Part shown: positions 18,133 to 26,865 of the stretch, piece by piece
Position numbering within the stretch: the first letter of the stretch is position 1
How the letters are laid out: each line of letters starts with the position of its first letter
From: Saprospiraceae bacterium
Lineage (GTDB): Bacteria; Bacteroidota; Bacteroidia; Chitinophagales; Saprospiraceae
Length of the DNA stretch: 64,000 nt
NCBI GenBank assembly: GCA_016710625.1
Contig: JADJVK010000002.1
Span: 62,001 to 126,000 of the forward strand
Reading direction: 5' to 3'
The notes under the pieces: generated by a model
What the model saw: the letters and a program-made list of their open reading frames with translations, nothing else
Databases searched by the model: none
What the model was told of the DNA's origin: nothing
Made by a program: the position numbers and the translations under genes

Positions 18133-20076
18133 ATGTTTTATCAAATGAGATTTGTTCTATTTTTTATTTTCCTTTTTCATTCAATTTTGAATGCTCAGGT
18201 TAATGATGAGCAAAGAATTGCTAGTCAGGAGCTTATGAATAGAAGATTGCATAATTCTAATTCGAAAAATGCAATCAGTGCTGCTCAAAAACAATATGAT
18301 GTATATTATTATGAGATAGATGTTCAGATTGATCCAAATGTGAAATATATTAATGGAAATAGTACCATTCATTTTACAACTGTAGAGTCTTTAAATTCTA
18401 TTGAGCTAGATCTTTCCTCCGCTTTAAAAGTGGATTCTATTAAATACAAATCGAATTTAATTTCATTTACTTCCATTGGAAAAGATAAAATTAAAGCTGT
18501 TTTAAACGAAACTTTATTTACTGGGGAAAAAGGTGCAGTTACTGTTTGGTATCAAGGTGTCCCTCCCATCAATGGTTTTAATGCTTTTGATAAAAGAAAC
18601 CATGCAGGAGCCCCAATCATTTGGACATTTTCTTGTCCTGATAATGCGGATGACTGGTGGGCTTGTAAAAACACTTTGGATGATAAAGCTGACTCTGTAT
18701 CCATTATCGTCCGAAATCCTTCAGTTTATAAAGCAATTGCGAATGGAATGCTAGAGAAAACGGAAATTGCTGGAAACCAAACAATTACTTATTGGAAGCA
18801 TCGGTATCCAATCACAACCTATTTGATTGCTGTTGCAGTTACAAATTATGAAACCTATTCAGATTATCTTGTAAATGGAAGTGATAGTTTAGAAATTTTG
18901 AATTATGTATATCCAGAAAGTCTAAGTGCAGCAAAAACAGGAACTGCGGCATTGTTGCCTGTAATTCAGTTTTATGAAGAAAAATTTGGACCATACCCGT
19001 TTAGAAATGAGCGTTTTGGACATGCTCAGTTTAGTTGGGGAGGAGGAATGGAACACCAAACTACCGCTTTTGTAACTGACTTTTCGAAAGGATTGCTTGC
19101 TCATGAGCTTTCTCATCAATGGTTTGGTGATATGGTGACATGTTCTAGTTTTACAGAGGCTTGGCTGAATGAAGGATTTGCGACTTATGTAACAGCATTA
19201 ATTGATGAAAAACCTAGCCCAAATACTTTTAAAAGTTGGAGAAGTAGCACCATTAATTCTATTACAGGAGTAGTGAATGGTTCGATCTATTGTAAAGATA
19301 CGACTGATGCAAATCGAATTTATGATTATCGGTTAACTTATCAAAAGGGTGCAATGGTGTTGCATATGTTGAGATGGGTGGTTGGGGATAGTGCTTTTTT
19401 TCAAGGTGTTAGAAACTATTTGAATGACCCATTATTGAAATATAAATATGCCACAACGAATGATTTGAGACAACATTTAGAAATATCATCTGGAAAAGAT
19501 TTGAAATCTTTTTTTGATAAATGGTTTTTAGGGGAGGGCTATCCGAAATATGAATTAAGATGGAATCAAACTACAGATAATCACTTTTATGGAATGCTGA
19601 ATCAAACAACATCACATACTTCAGTCAGCTTTTACGATTTGCCTGTTGAAATTAAAATTACAGGAACGTTGAATAGTGTTACAACGGACACAACGATTTT
19701 GTTGAATCATTTCAGCTCTGGGCAAAAATTTGATTTTCAGACAAATATGAAAATTTTATCGGTTGCTATTGACCCAAATTTATGGTTGATTTCAAAGAAA
19801 ACTGTGATTAAAGATGTTACATTGGCTAGTGATGAAGTAAATGAAATTGCTCCAATCATCACTATTCCAAATCCGTTTACGAATACATTAGAAATCAAAT
19901 CGACCGAAGAAATTATTTCTATTCAAATATTTGATTTTGATGGAAAATTGATTTTTACAAAACCAGTTAAACAAAATTCTTTAAGCATTAATACTACTGA
20001 TTTTGCTATTGGAAATTATGTTTTATTGACGGAGACTAAAGATGGAGTTTGGAGCCAAAAAGTTGTTAAACAATAG
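18133..20076 (+). CDS. M1-family zinc aminopeptidase with T9SS sorting domain
   Basis: 647 residues. A signal peptide (residues about 1-21, ending LNAQ) is followed by the beta-rich M1 N-terminal domain. The catalytic domain has GGGMEHQ near 303-309 and zinc motif HELSH at 324-328, with the third ligand Glu347 in WLNEGFA. The exopeptidase motif is usually GxMEN; His replaces Asn here, as in some bacterial M1-like proteins. The C-terminal 75 residues are a T9SS type A sorting domain (IPNPFTN, IFDFDGKLIF, FAIGNYVL). It probably trims peptides at the cell surface or outside the cell. The acyltransferase gene starts 8 bases after the stop, so the two may be cotranscribed. Confidence 0.92.
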   Translation: MFYQMRFVLFFIFLFHSILNAQVNDEQRIASQELMNRRLHNSNSKNAISAAQKQYDVYYYEIDVQIDPNVKYINGNSTIHFTTVESLNSIELDLSSALKVDSIKYKSNLISFTSIGKDKIKAVLNETLFTGEKGAVTVWYQGVPPINGFNAFDKRNHAGAPIIWTFSCPDNADDWWACKNTLDDKADSVSIIVRNPSVYKAIANGMLEKTEIAGNQTITYWKHRYPITTYLIAVAVTNYETYSDYLVNGSDSLEILNYVYPESLSAAKTGTAALLPVIQFYEEKFGPYPFRNERFGHAQFSWGGGMEHQTTAFVTDFSKGLLAHELSHQWFGDMVTCSSFTEAWLNEGFATYVTALIDEKPSPNTFKSWRSSTINSITGVVNGSIYCKDTTDANRIYDYRLTYQKGAMVLHMLRWVVGDSAFFQGVRNYLNDPLLKYKYATTNDLRQHLEISSGKDLKSFFDKWFLGEGYPKYELRWNQTTDNHFYGMLNQTTSHTSVSFYDLPVEIKITGTLNSVTTDTTILLNHFSSGQKFDFQTNMKILSVAIDPNLWLISKKTVIKDVTLASDEVNEIAPIITIPNPFTNTLEIKSTEEIISIQIFDFDGKLIFTKPVKQNSLSINTTDFAIGNYVLLTETKDGVWSQKVVKQ

Positions 20077-20083
20077 GTTAAGT

Positions 20084-21802
20084 ATGAGTGAGAATAAAAA
20101 ATACGACCAAATATATCCTGATATAAAAGATTGGCCTATCTATCACTTAAGTGAGGATAGAAGTAATTTTATTAAAGAAATTGACGATTTTACATTAAAT
20201 AGAATTGCTGCCAAAAAAACAGATGAGTTGGTGAATATGATTGCTACAACTGTGTACATGGAGCGGTCAAGAATTAAAGAAGAAAGTTGGAAAGTAGATC
20301 CACCTAATGATCGTGTTTTTTGGAAAAAAATTAGTTACAAACTTTTTAACAAAGCTTTTGAAAAAGATGAAAAGGAAGCAAAAGTAGTTGTAGATGAATT
20401 ACTTGGGAAAATAATTCACAGATATTCAACTGAGATTGTTGGTACTTTTAAAATTCCTACTTTTCGGTTTGCAAGAAGATTTTTAACCTTGTTTTTTAGC
20501 CGATTATTAAATGCTGCTGCCAATAAAAATTGGGCTAGATTGTTTGGAAGGAAATATTCACTTTACGATAAATTAAAACTTCATGGTGAATTAGACACAG
20601 TAAGAGAATTATTTAAACATGGTACTGTTATCGTTGTGCCAACACATTTTAGCAATTTAGACTCCATTTTAGTTGGATATGCGATGGATGAAATGTTGGG
20701 ATTGCCTTCCTTTTCATATGGAGCTGGATTGAATTTGTACAATTCTGGAATTGCAGCTTATTTTATGAATAGATTAGGAGCATACCGAGTGGATAGAAGG
20801 AAAAAAAATCCAATTTATTTGGAAACGCTGAAGGCTATGTCCAAATTATCTATCCAAAGAGGGGTGAATAGTCTGTTTTTCCCAGGTGGAACTCGTTCAA
20901 GATCAGGGAGTTTGGAGAAAAAATTGAAAATGGGTTTAATTGGCACTGCTGTAGAAGCCCAAAGGGCATTGTGTCAGGAAGGAAAAAAAGAGAAAATATT
21001 TATAGTGCCGTTAGTGATGAGTTACCACTTTGTGTTGGAAGCGAAATATCTAATTGAACAACATTTATTAATTACAGGTAAGGAAAAATATATCAAAACC
21101 CCTGATGATTTTTATTCTATTCGAAAACTACTTCGATTTGCTTGGCAGTTTTTTACTGCTAAATCAGAAATTGTACTATCATTTGGAAAACCATTTGATG
21201 TTTTAGGAAATTTTGTGGATAAAAATGGGGTGAGTTACGATAAGTTTCAGCACCCATTGAATATAGCTGATTATTTTGAAAGTAATGGCAAAGTCGTTGA
21301 AGATTTGCAGAGAGAAAATGAATATACTCAAATGTTGGCTGATATCATTGCCACCCGATATCATATCGAAAATATCGTATTAAGTAGTCATATTGTCGCT
21401 TTTGTTGGATTCAATTTATTGAAAGAAATGCATCCTCGATTTGATGTTTATGGACTGATGCGACTTCCGGAAGAAGATTTTAGTTTCCAATTCAAGGATT
21501 TTGTAGCTGCAACGGCACAATTGCAACAAAAATTATTTGAATTAGAGAAAAATGGCAAATTGAAACTTTCTGATCAAGTGTATTTACCAGCAGATCAATT
21601 GGTAAGGCAAGGGATTGAGTATCTTGGGATATATCATACTGAAAAACCATTGATGATTAGGAAAGGCACTAATTTGATAGAAAGTGAAGACTTTAAATTA
21701 TTGTTTTTCTATCATAACCGATTGGAAAACTATCATTTAGATAAAGCAGTAAAATGGGAACAATTTGTGAAATCAGAGAATTTTACAATAGAAGTAGTGT
21801 AA
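20084..21802 (+). CDS. PlsB/PlsC-type glycerolipid acyltransferase
   Basis: 572 residues from the ATG at 20084; the frame is open 42 bases further upstream but that would overlap the aminopeptidase gene. The acyltransferase core has the catalytic HFSNLD (His188, Asp192, the HX4D motif) and FFPGGTRSRSG near residue 268. An N-terminal domain of about 150 residues and a C-terminal domain of some 200 residues flank it, so it is far longer than PlsC (about 240). The architecture is closer to PlsB-like glycerol-3-phosphate acyltransferases. It should transfer acyl chains to a glycerol phosphate in the inner membrane for phospholipid synthesis. The exact acceptor cannot be read from sequence. Confidence 0.85.
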   Translation: MSENKKYDQIYPDIKDWPIYHLSEDRSNFIKEIDDFTLNRIAAKKTDELVNMIATTVYMERSRIKEESWKVDPPNDRVFWKKISYKLFNKAFEKDEKEAKVVVDELLGKIIHRYSTEIVGTFKIPTFRFARRFLTLFFSRLLNAAANKNWARLFGRKYSLYDKLKLHGELDTVRELFKHGTVIVVPTHFSNLDSILVGYAMDEMLGLPSFSYGAGLNLYNSGIAAYFMNRLGAYRVDRRKKNPIYLETLKAMSKLSIQRGVNSLFFPGGTRSRSGSLEKKLKMGLIGTAVEAQRALCQEGKKEKIFIVPLVMSYHFVLEAKYLIEQHLLITGKEKYIKTPDDFYSIRKLLRFAWQFFTAKSEIVLSFGKPFDVLGNFVDKNGVSYDKFQHPLNIADYFESNGKVVEDLQRENEYTQMLADIIATRYHIENIVLSSHIVAFVGFNLLKEMHPRFDVYGLMRLPEEDFSFQFKDFVAATAQLQQKLFELEKNGKLKLSDQVYLPADQLVRQGIEYLGIYHTEKPLMIRKGTNLIESEDFKLLFFYHNRLENYHLDKAVKWEQFVKSENFTIEVV

Positions 21803-21818
21803 TTTTGGGGTTAATATT

Positions 21819-22322
21819 TTAAGCATAGGCACAAATTATTGCCCCCATTATCATGAAATTTACTATCCAAAATCCTGAACTAATCAAAACATATTTCCAA
21901 CTTCGATTTTCATAAAGCGAAGAAGTTCCAACAATTGGTAGTACTAAAAAAATACCCGTCAAGAAACCATGAAAGGCACCATGCTTCAAGGTTCTGAAAT
22001 TGGTTCCATACTTCTCTATTAATGAAGCAAATAGCTTCGCATTTTCAGAGTTAGGGTCAAATGCATCTGGTGTTGCTAGAGTTGAAAATATGCCAAATTG
22101 ATGAATAACAATTGGTGTAAGAATAAATGTTGTCAAAATGCTATATACAAGGCTCATCAATAAGAGCTTAGTCAAGTTGACATTTTGACCATCTTCCATT
22201 TTCAATCCTATTTCCTTCATCCAAATATTTCCGAAAACTTTTGGATTGTACCAAATGAAACCCATTATTAATGGGATTAATGCTGTGGATAAAACGAGTA
22301 TCCAATTTAATTTTATATCCAT
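21819..22322 (-). CDS. DUF1761 family membrane protein
   Basis: 167 residues with four hydrophobic helices: about 7-26, 52-72, 114-134 and 145-165. The N-terminal IPLIMGFIWYNPKVFG is typical of DUF1761, a family of small integral membrane proteins with no known function. It is convergent with the acyltransferase, whose stop is 16 bases away. A TACATTTG promoter element lies about 18 bases upstream on the minus strand. Confidence 0.8.
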   Translation of the reverse strand: MDIKLNWILVLSTALIPLIMGFIWYNPKVFGNIWMKEIGLKMEDGQNVNLTKLLLMSLVYSILTTFILTPIVIHQFGIFSTLATPDAFDPNSENAKLFASLIEKYGTNFRTLKHGAFHGFLTGIFLVLPIVGTSSLYENRSWKYVLISSGFWIVNFMIMGAIICAYA

Positions 22323-22339
22323 AATAATAATTTTTTTAA

Positions 22340-22347
22340 CAAATGTA
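22340..22347 (-). promoter_or_regulatory. -7 promoter element of the DUF1761 gene
   Basis: On the minus strand the site reads TACATTTG, a TAnnTTTG match about 18 bases before the start codon. Confidence 0.45.
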
Positions 22348-22523
22348 TAATAGAATATTTTAATTATGCTTAAAATTCAAAATATTATTTTAAGGTTTAA
22401 ATAATTTTCATTATATGATATGCTTTTTCGTTGTAATTTAGATTTTTTTATTTCTGATTAAACAAATTAAAAGTATGAGCTTTTAATAAAATTGTTTAAT
22501 TATCTTTACATAAAATTAATCAG

Positions 22524-22928
22524 ATGACATCTAAAGTAATATATAATGGGGATATCAGAACTACTGCTACCCATTTGCAAAGTGGCACTGTTATAGTGAC
22601 TGATGGACCAACAGATAATCATGGGAAAGGGGAAGCATTTTCACCTACCGATTTGGTTGCTACTGCTTTAGCATCTTGTGCTTTGTCCTTGATGGGTATT
22701 TATGCAAAGAATCATGATTTGAATGTGGATGGAACAACTGCAGAAGTGACTAAAATAATGCATCCTGCTCCAAGAAAAATTGCAAAAGTGGTTGTGAATA
22801 TTACAATTCCTGATTACAATTTTTCTGAAAAAGATAAAGGTATATTAGAGAAAGTTGCTCTTTCTTGTCCCGTTAGTTTGAGTCTGCATCAAGATTTAGT
22901 TCAAGAGTTTACATTTAATTGGCTGTAA
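22524..22928 (+). CDS. OsmC-family thiol peroxidase-like protein
   Basis: 134 residues, normal for short OsmC proteins. The two redox cysteines are Cys52 (TALASCALSLMG) and Cys115 (ALSCPVSLSLHQ), the pair that reduces organic hydroperoxides in Ohr/OsmC enzymes. GKGEAFSPTDLVATALASC is the usual family motif. It likely protects against peroxides in the cytoplasm. The upstream TATCTTTA is one base from the TAnnTTTG element. The next gene's ATG follows the stop codon with no gap, suggesting a two-gene operon. Confidence 0.9.
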   Translation: MTSKVIYNGDIRTTATHLQSGTVIVTDGPTDNHGKGEAFSPTDLVATALASCALSLMGIYAKNHDLNVDGTTAEVTKIMHPAPRKIAKVVVNITIPDYNFSEKDKGILEKVALSCPVSLSLHQDLVQEFTFNWL

Positions 22929-23174
22929 ATGAATAGGTTGTTGAGTTTTATTAGGTCTAATCGCTCTTTTTGGGCAATTATGTGCCTTTCAATTGGATTA
23001 GCTCCTTTTGTTCCCGAGCCACATATTTGGGGGAAATTGAAATGGATTAGTGGTGGTGCTGTTGGGATGACAGGATTGGATTGGTTCGATGTTCTTTTAC
23101 ATGGGACACCTTGGATACTGCTAATATTATCCTTAATTATACCAAAACCTAATAATCAACATCCTACTAATTAA
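22929..23174 (+). CDS. Small two-helix membrane protein, function unknown
   Basis: 81 residues. Two hydrophobic segments (about 13-27 and 57-73) are joined by a loop rich in Trp and Gly (WGKLKWISGGAVGMTGLDWFD). Similar small proteins occur in Bacteroidota, sometimes labelled RND transporter-like, but the size rules out a transporter by itself. It abuts the OsmC gene directly, so cotranscription is very likely and a role in the same stress response is a guess. Its last four bases overlap the convergent oxidoreductase gene. Confidence 0.7.
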   Translation: MNRLLSFIRSNRSFWAIMCLSIGLAPFVPEPHIWGKLKWISGGAVGMTGLDWFDVLLHGTPWILLILSLIIPKPNNQHPTN

Positions 23175-24133
23175 TTTATTTTTTCCAAAATTTGATAAGC
23201 TATTTTTAGAACATCCACACCGTCATTTAAAGAAACTTTAATTGTTGTGTTCTGCTCAATACTAATGGCAAAGGATTTTAATTCTTCTTTTATTGCATTA
23301 ACTTGTTGGATTTCAGGCATGTCGATGGTTATGAACTTCGTGCCCTTAGGTGTTTCTAATGGAAAAGTTTGGTTTGATTCATTTGGCTCATTATCAGAAA
23401 TTTCGATTATCTGAGTTTGTTTTTCCAATAAATCCAAACTTATATAGGCATCTTTCTGAAACAATCTAATTTTTCGCATTTGTTTCATGGATATTCTACT
23501 TGCAGTAAGGTTTGCAACACATCCATTTTCAAATTCAATTCTTGCATTTGCTATATCTGGGGTATCACTCACTACTGCAACACCACTAGCATGAATATTA
23601 TTCACAGGTGATTTTATCCAATTCAAAACCAAATCTAAGTCATGAATCATCAAATCTAAAACCACCGAAACGTCTGTACCTCTTGGATTGAACATCGATA
23701 ATCTATGAGCTTCGATGAACATGGGGTGTATCTCTTTTTCTCCCAATCCTAAAACTGCTGGATTAAATCTTTCGACATGGCCAATTTGTACTTTAACTGG
23801 ATGGTTTTCAGTGAGTTTTAATAAATTATTAGCTTCGTCTAAAGTGGCTGTAACAGGTTTTTCAATAAAAACATGTTTGTTATTTTTAATTGCAACTTCA
23901 GCGACTTCATAATGAAAAATGGTGGGAGTTACGATATCAATAACATCAACCGAATTGATTAAATCTAATTGATTATCAAATGCTTGAATATTTAATTCTT
24001 TGGAAATTAATTGTCTTCTTTGATCATCTGGGTCATAAAATCCAACTAAATCATAATTTTCTTTCAGCTCTAAAATACACTTTAAATGTATCTTTCCAAG
24101 ATGACCAGCACCAATAACTCCTACTTTAAGCAT
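23171..24133 (-). CDS. Gfo/Idh/MocA-family NAD(P)-dependent oxidoreductase
   Basis: About 320 residues. I chose the ATG at 24133, because MLKVGVIGAGHLGKIH begins the Rossmann fold at once and a TAAATTTG promoter element (24149-24156) lies between it and a further upstream ATG at 24169. The fold motif is GAGHLG, the catalytic-type Lys is in EKPVTATLDEANN, and the C-terminal half carries DLMIHDLDLVLNW. Members oxidise or reduce sugars and cyclitols with NAD(P). No sugar cluster surrounds it, so the substrate is unknown. Confidence 0.88.
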   Translation of the reverse strand: MLKVGVIGAGHLGKIHLKCILELKENYDLVGFYDPDDQRRQLISKELNIQAFDNQLDLINSVDVIDIVTPTIFHYEVAEVAIKNNKHVFIEKPVTATLDEANNLLKLTENHPVKVQIGHVERFNPAVLGLGEKEIHPMFIEAHRLSMFNPRGTDVSVVLDLMIHDLDLVLNWIKSPVNNIHASGVAVVSDTPDIANARIEFENGCVANLTASRISMKQMRKIRLFQKDAYISLDLLEKQTQIIEISDNEPNESNQTFPLETPKGTKFITIDMPEIQQVNAIKEELKSFAISIEQNTTIKVSLNDGVDVLKIAYQILEKIN

Positions 24134-24148
24134 TTGAAATTTTTTCGA

Positions 24149-24156
24149 CAAATTTA
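24149..24156 (-). promoter_or_regulatory. -7 promoter element that fixes the oxidoreductase start
   Basis: On the minus strand the site reads TAAATTTG. It lies 16 bases upstream of the ATG at 24133 and downstream of the ATG at 24169, so a transcript from here could only use 24133. Confidence 0.45.
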
Positions 24157-24225
24157 CATTAGTTTTCATAAAAGAATTCTAATACTGGAATTAAGATTTA
24201 TATTTGATGAAAATTTTAATTCTTT

Positions 24226-25053
24226 ATGAAATTTATAAATTATTGCATAATTCTATCATTAGTTTTAATTTTCGGATGTAAACAAAGTAATCAAAATTCA
24301 ACTATAAATAAGATAAAATTTGAATATGAATCATCAAAAATCAGTAAGAAAGTTGGTTGTATAAATGATGAAGATACTTCAAAATGTATTCAAATAGAAT
24401 TGAATTACCCAGTGGCAAAAAAAGGAGAACCCAATTTGGTAAATACATTTAATATTATAGTTGATTCAATAATGACCAATATTGTCAGAAGTTTTAATGA
24501 AGATTCTGATACTTTAAGTGCACAAAAGACAACATTAAATGCAGAAATTGATAAATTTATTGCCAATTATGACGATTTTACCAATAGCGTTGAAGATAAA
24601 ATATATATGAGATGGGAATTGGAAGCAGATTTATCGGTTGTTTTCGAAAATGATAGCATTTTAACCCTAAATAGTAATGTCTATTCCTTCACAGGTGGAG
24701 CTCATCCAAACACCAATCTTCAAATTATAACCATTGAAAAAGCTACTGGAAAAATACTGTCTTGTAAAGATTTCTTTATAGATAATAAACAGACAACCAA
24801 TTGGTTGGAGGGAAAATTTAGAATTGAAAAATCTTTGGGAAAAGAAGTGGATTTGGAACAGGAAGGTTATTTTTTAAAGGATGGTGCATTTTTCTTGCCT
24901 GAAAACATTGGTTTTGAAAAGGATTCTATTCTATTTTACTATAATGATTATGAAATAGCGAGTCATGCAGAAGGTCCGACAGCATTAAAAATCCCATTAA
25001 ATGAAGTTTTATCTCAATTAAACCCTCAAATTAAATCCAAAATTAAACAGTAG
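24226..25053 (+). CDS. DUF3298/DUF4163-type lipoprotein (RsiV-like C-terminal domain)
   Basis: 275 residues. The N-terminus is a lipoprotein signal (LVLIFGC, Cys near residue 18). The middle resembles DUF4163 (SNVYSFTGGAHPN) and the C-terminus DUF3298 (FFLPENIGFEKDSILFYYNDYEIASHAEGP in two segments), the pair seen in the lysozyme-binding RsiV anti-sigma factor. There is no sigma factor gene nearby and no transmembrane helix, so it is probably a periplasmic lipoprotein rather than an anti-sigma factor. It lies 63 bases upstream of the next gene on the same strand. Confidence 0.8.
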   Translation: MKFINYCIILSLVLIFGCKQSNQNSTINKIKFEYESSKISKKVGCINDEDTSKCIQIELNYPVAKKGEPNLVNTFNIIVDSIMTNIVRSFNEDSDTLSAQKTTLNAEIDKFIANYDDFTNSVEDKIYMRWELEADLSVVFENDSILTLNSNVYSFTGGAHPNTNLQIITIEKATGKILSCKDFFIDNKQTTNWLEGKFRIEKSLGKEVDLEQEGYFLKDGAFFLPENIGFEKDSILFYYNDYEIASHAEGPTALKIPLNEVLSQLNPQIKSKIKQ

Positions 25054-25116
25054 GTTGGCTTAAAAATTAAATGGTAATTTTTTCGTTTAACTATCAACAA
25101 TTAAAACTTATTATTA

Positions 25117-26865
25117 ATGATCAATAAAATTACAAGTTGCATTTTTTTATGCTTCTTTAGTCTTAGTTTATTTGCTCAGCAACCAGCAAAATTGGAAAAA
25201 TTCTCCGAAAATCCAGAAGCTTTCATGAAAGAGCTAGAAGGATTTATGGGTGCATCCAAAAATCAAACATTAATTGATGAATATAATGATTTTGAAAAGG
25301 CGATAAAAAAAGCAGTCATAAAACCTGAGGAAATGCCTCGGATTATTGCGACAGCTAATAGTATGTATGCACTTAGAATGAATGCATCTAGCCAGTTTCT
25401 TTCTTATTTAAAATGTTTGCAAGCTGTGAAAATGGCTGAAAAAGGGGAGGAAAAACTAGTCGAATTGCTCAATGTAATGGATGGATTATTGGCAGATGTG
25501 AGTAAAGGACAAGACTTAGCTTTGAAGAATTTCTTAGATTTTGCAACTACATTGTATGAGAAAAATGTAATTTTTACTGATAACTATTTCAACTGGACGG
25601 CTTCTTCATCCAAAACAAAAATGGAATATGCTGATAAAAAGCCTGTAATACATTATGAAAAAACAAATTTGATTGCCAATCGAAAAATTGATAGTATTCA
25701 AGTTTTGGATGTGCAAGGAGATTTATTTCCTTCAATTAATATTTTTAAAGGAAAAAATGGAAAAGTAGTTTGGAGAAAAACCAATGGTGATGTGATAGAG
25801 GCAACGTTAGATACTTTTACAATTGATCTGAGAAAATCCGGTTTTATTGCTTCTAATGTGAAGTTGAGTTATCCCTTGTTTTTTAAAACAACAACTTTAT
25901 TGGGAAAATTGGAGGATAAATTGGTGATCGAAAATAAAGCTGTGGAAGGGTCTTATCCTCGATTTGAGTCCTATGAAAAAAGAATTGATATCAAAGATAT
26001 CGGTGGTGGTGCTGACTATAGAGGAAGTTTCAAATTGCAGGGGAGCTCCGTTTATGGTTACGGGTCAAAAGAAGAGGGAAAAGCACAAATCCAAATTTAC
26101 AATGACAAAAAAGCAAAGGTTTATCAAGGATATTCTGATTTGTTTATCATCCGAAAGGGTGATAGAATTGTTGGTGAAAAAGTGCAATCAACCTTATATT
26201 TTGATAAGGATTCCATAACTCACCCTTCAGTTGGCTTTAGATATGACATTCAACCCAAAGAATTAACTCTCGAAAGGGGAAATAATGCTGGAGATAGAAA
26301 TCCGTTTTCAAACTCATTTCACAAAGTAAATATCAACTCAGATAAGGTTTCTTGGCTCATAAATAAGGATACCATTCAGATAAATGAGAAAAAAGCATTG
26401 GCAAGTGCTGCCGATTTGAAAGTTACTTTCGAATCCTTAAAATTTTATGATGAAGTGGATTACAGAAAGTTGCAAGGCATAGGATCCTCCAATCCTCTTG
26501 CAACGTTGCAAACAGTTTCTCAATCCAATGGAAGAGAGTTGGATGCGGAAATGTTAGCAAAGGAAATCAATCCAAAATTTGATGAAAAGACCTGCCAATC
26601 GCTTTATTTCGAATTGGTTTCAAAAGGATTTGTAGATTATGATATCGAAAATCACAAGATATATGTGAAGGATAAAGTGTTCCATTATGCAGATGCCAGC
26701 CAGAAAAAATCTGACTTTGACAATATCGAAATCGAATCTGAATTTGATAAATCGAATGCAATAATGGATTTGAAAGATCCCAAAGAAAGGGATGTTAATT
26801 CAAGGGGTGAAATCGTTGGAGTTGAGTCCAAGACAGCGAGTTGCCTTGAAACCAACTGGAAATAA
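25117..26865 (+). CDS. Very large Bacteroidota-type exported protein of unknown function, 5' part of a frameshifted gene
   Basis: 582 codons before a premature stop. A signal peptide (ending SLFAQQ, residues about 1-20) shows it is exported. The rest is mixed alpha-helical at first (about 25-150), then beta-rich with repeats of short strands. The reading changes frame around 26804-26828 and the protein continues in the frame that runs to 29686, giving about 1,520 residues in all. The final 12 or so codons here are probably out of frame. Removing one G from the GGGG run at 26804-26807 joins the two. I do not recognise a named domain; similar giant proteins are common in Bacteroidota and lack a known role. 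Confidence 0.75.
   Translation: MINKITSCIFLCFFSLSLFAQQPAKLEKFSENPEAFMKELEGFMGASKNQTLIDEYNDFEKAIKKAVIKPEEMPRIIATANSMYALRMNASSQFLSYLKCLQAVKMAEKGEEKLVELLNVMDGLLADVSKGQDLALKNFLDFATTLYEKNVIFTDNYFNWTASSSKTKMEYADKKPVIHYEKTNLIANRKIDSIQVLDVQGDLFPSINIFKGKNGKVVWRKTNGDVIEATLDTFTIDLRKSGFIASNVKLSYPLFFKTTTLLGKLEDKLVIENKAVEGSYPRFESYEKRIDIKDIGGGADYRGSFKLQGSSVYGYGSKEEGKAQIQIYNDKKAKVYQGYSDLFIIRKGDRIVGEKVQSTLYFDKDSITHPSVGFRYDIQPKELTLERGNNAGDRNPFSNSFHKVNINSDKVSWLINKDTIQINEKKALASAADLKVTFESLKFYDEVDYRKLQGIGSSNPLATLQTVSQSNGRELDAEMLAKEINPKFDEKTCQSLYFELVSKGFVDYDIENHKIYVKDKVFHYADASQKKSDFDNIEIESEFDKSNAIMDLKDPKERDVNSRGEIVGVESKTASCLETNWK

Noticed and set aside
20042..20083. Longer start for the acyltransferase within the aminopeptidase gene
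   Set aside because: It would overlap the aminopeptidase's last codons, and the ATG at 20084 gives a normal start.
24226..25053. Anti-sigma factor (RsiV-like)
   Set aside because: It has a lipoprotein signal, no transmembrane helix and no sigma factor gene beside it; only the C-terminal domains are shared.
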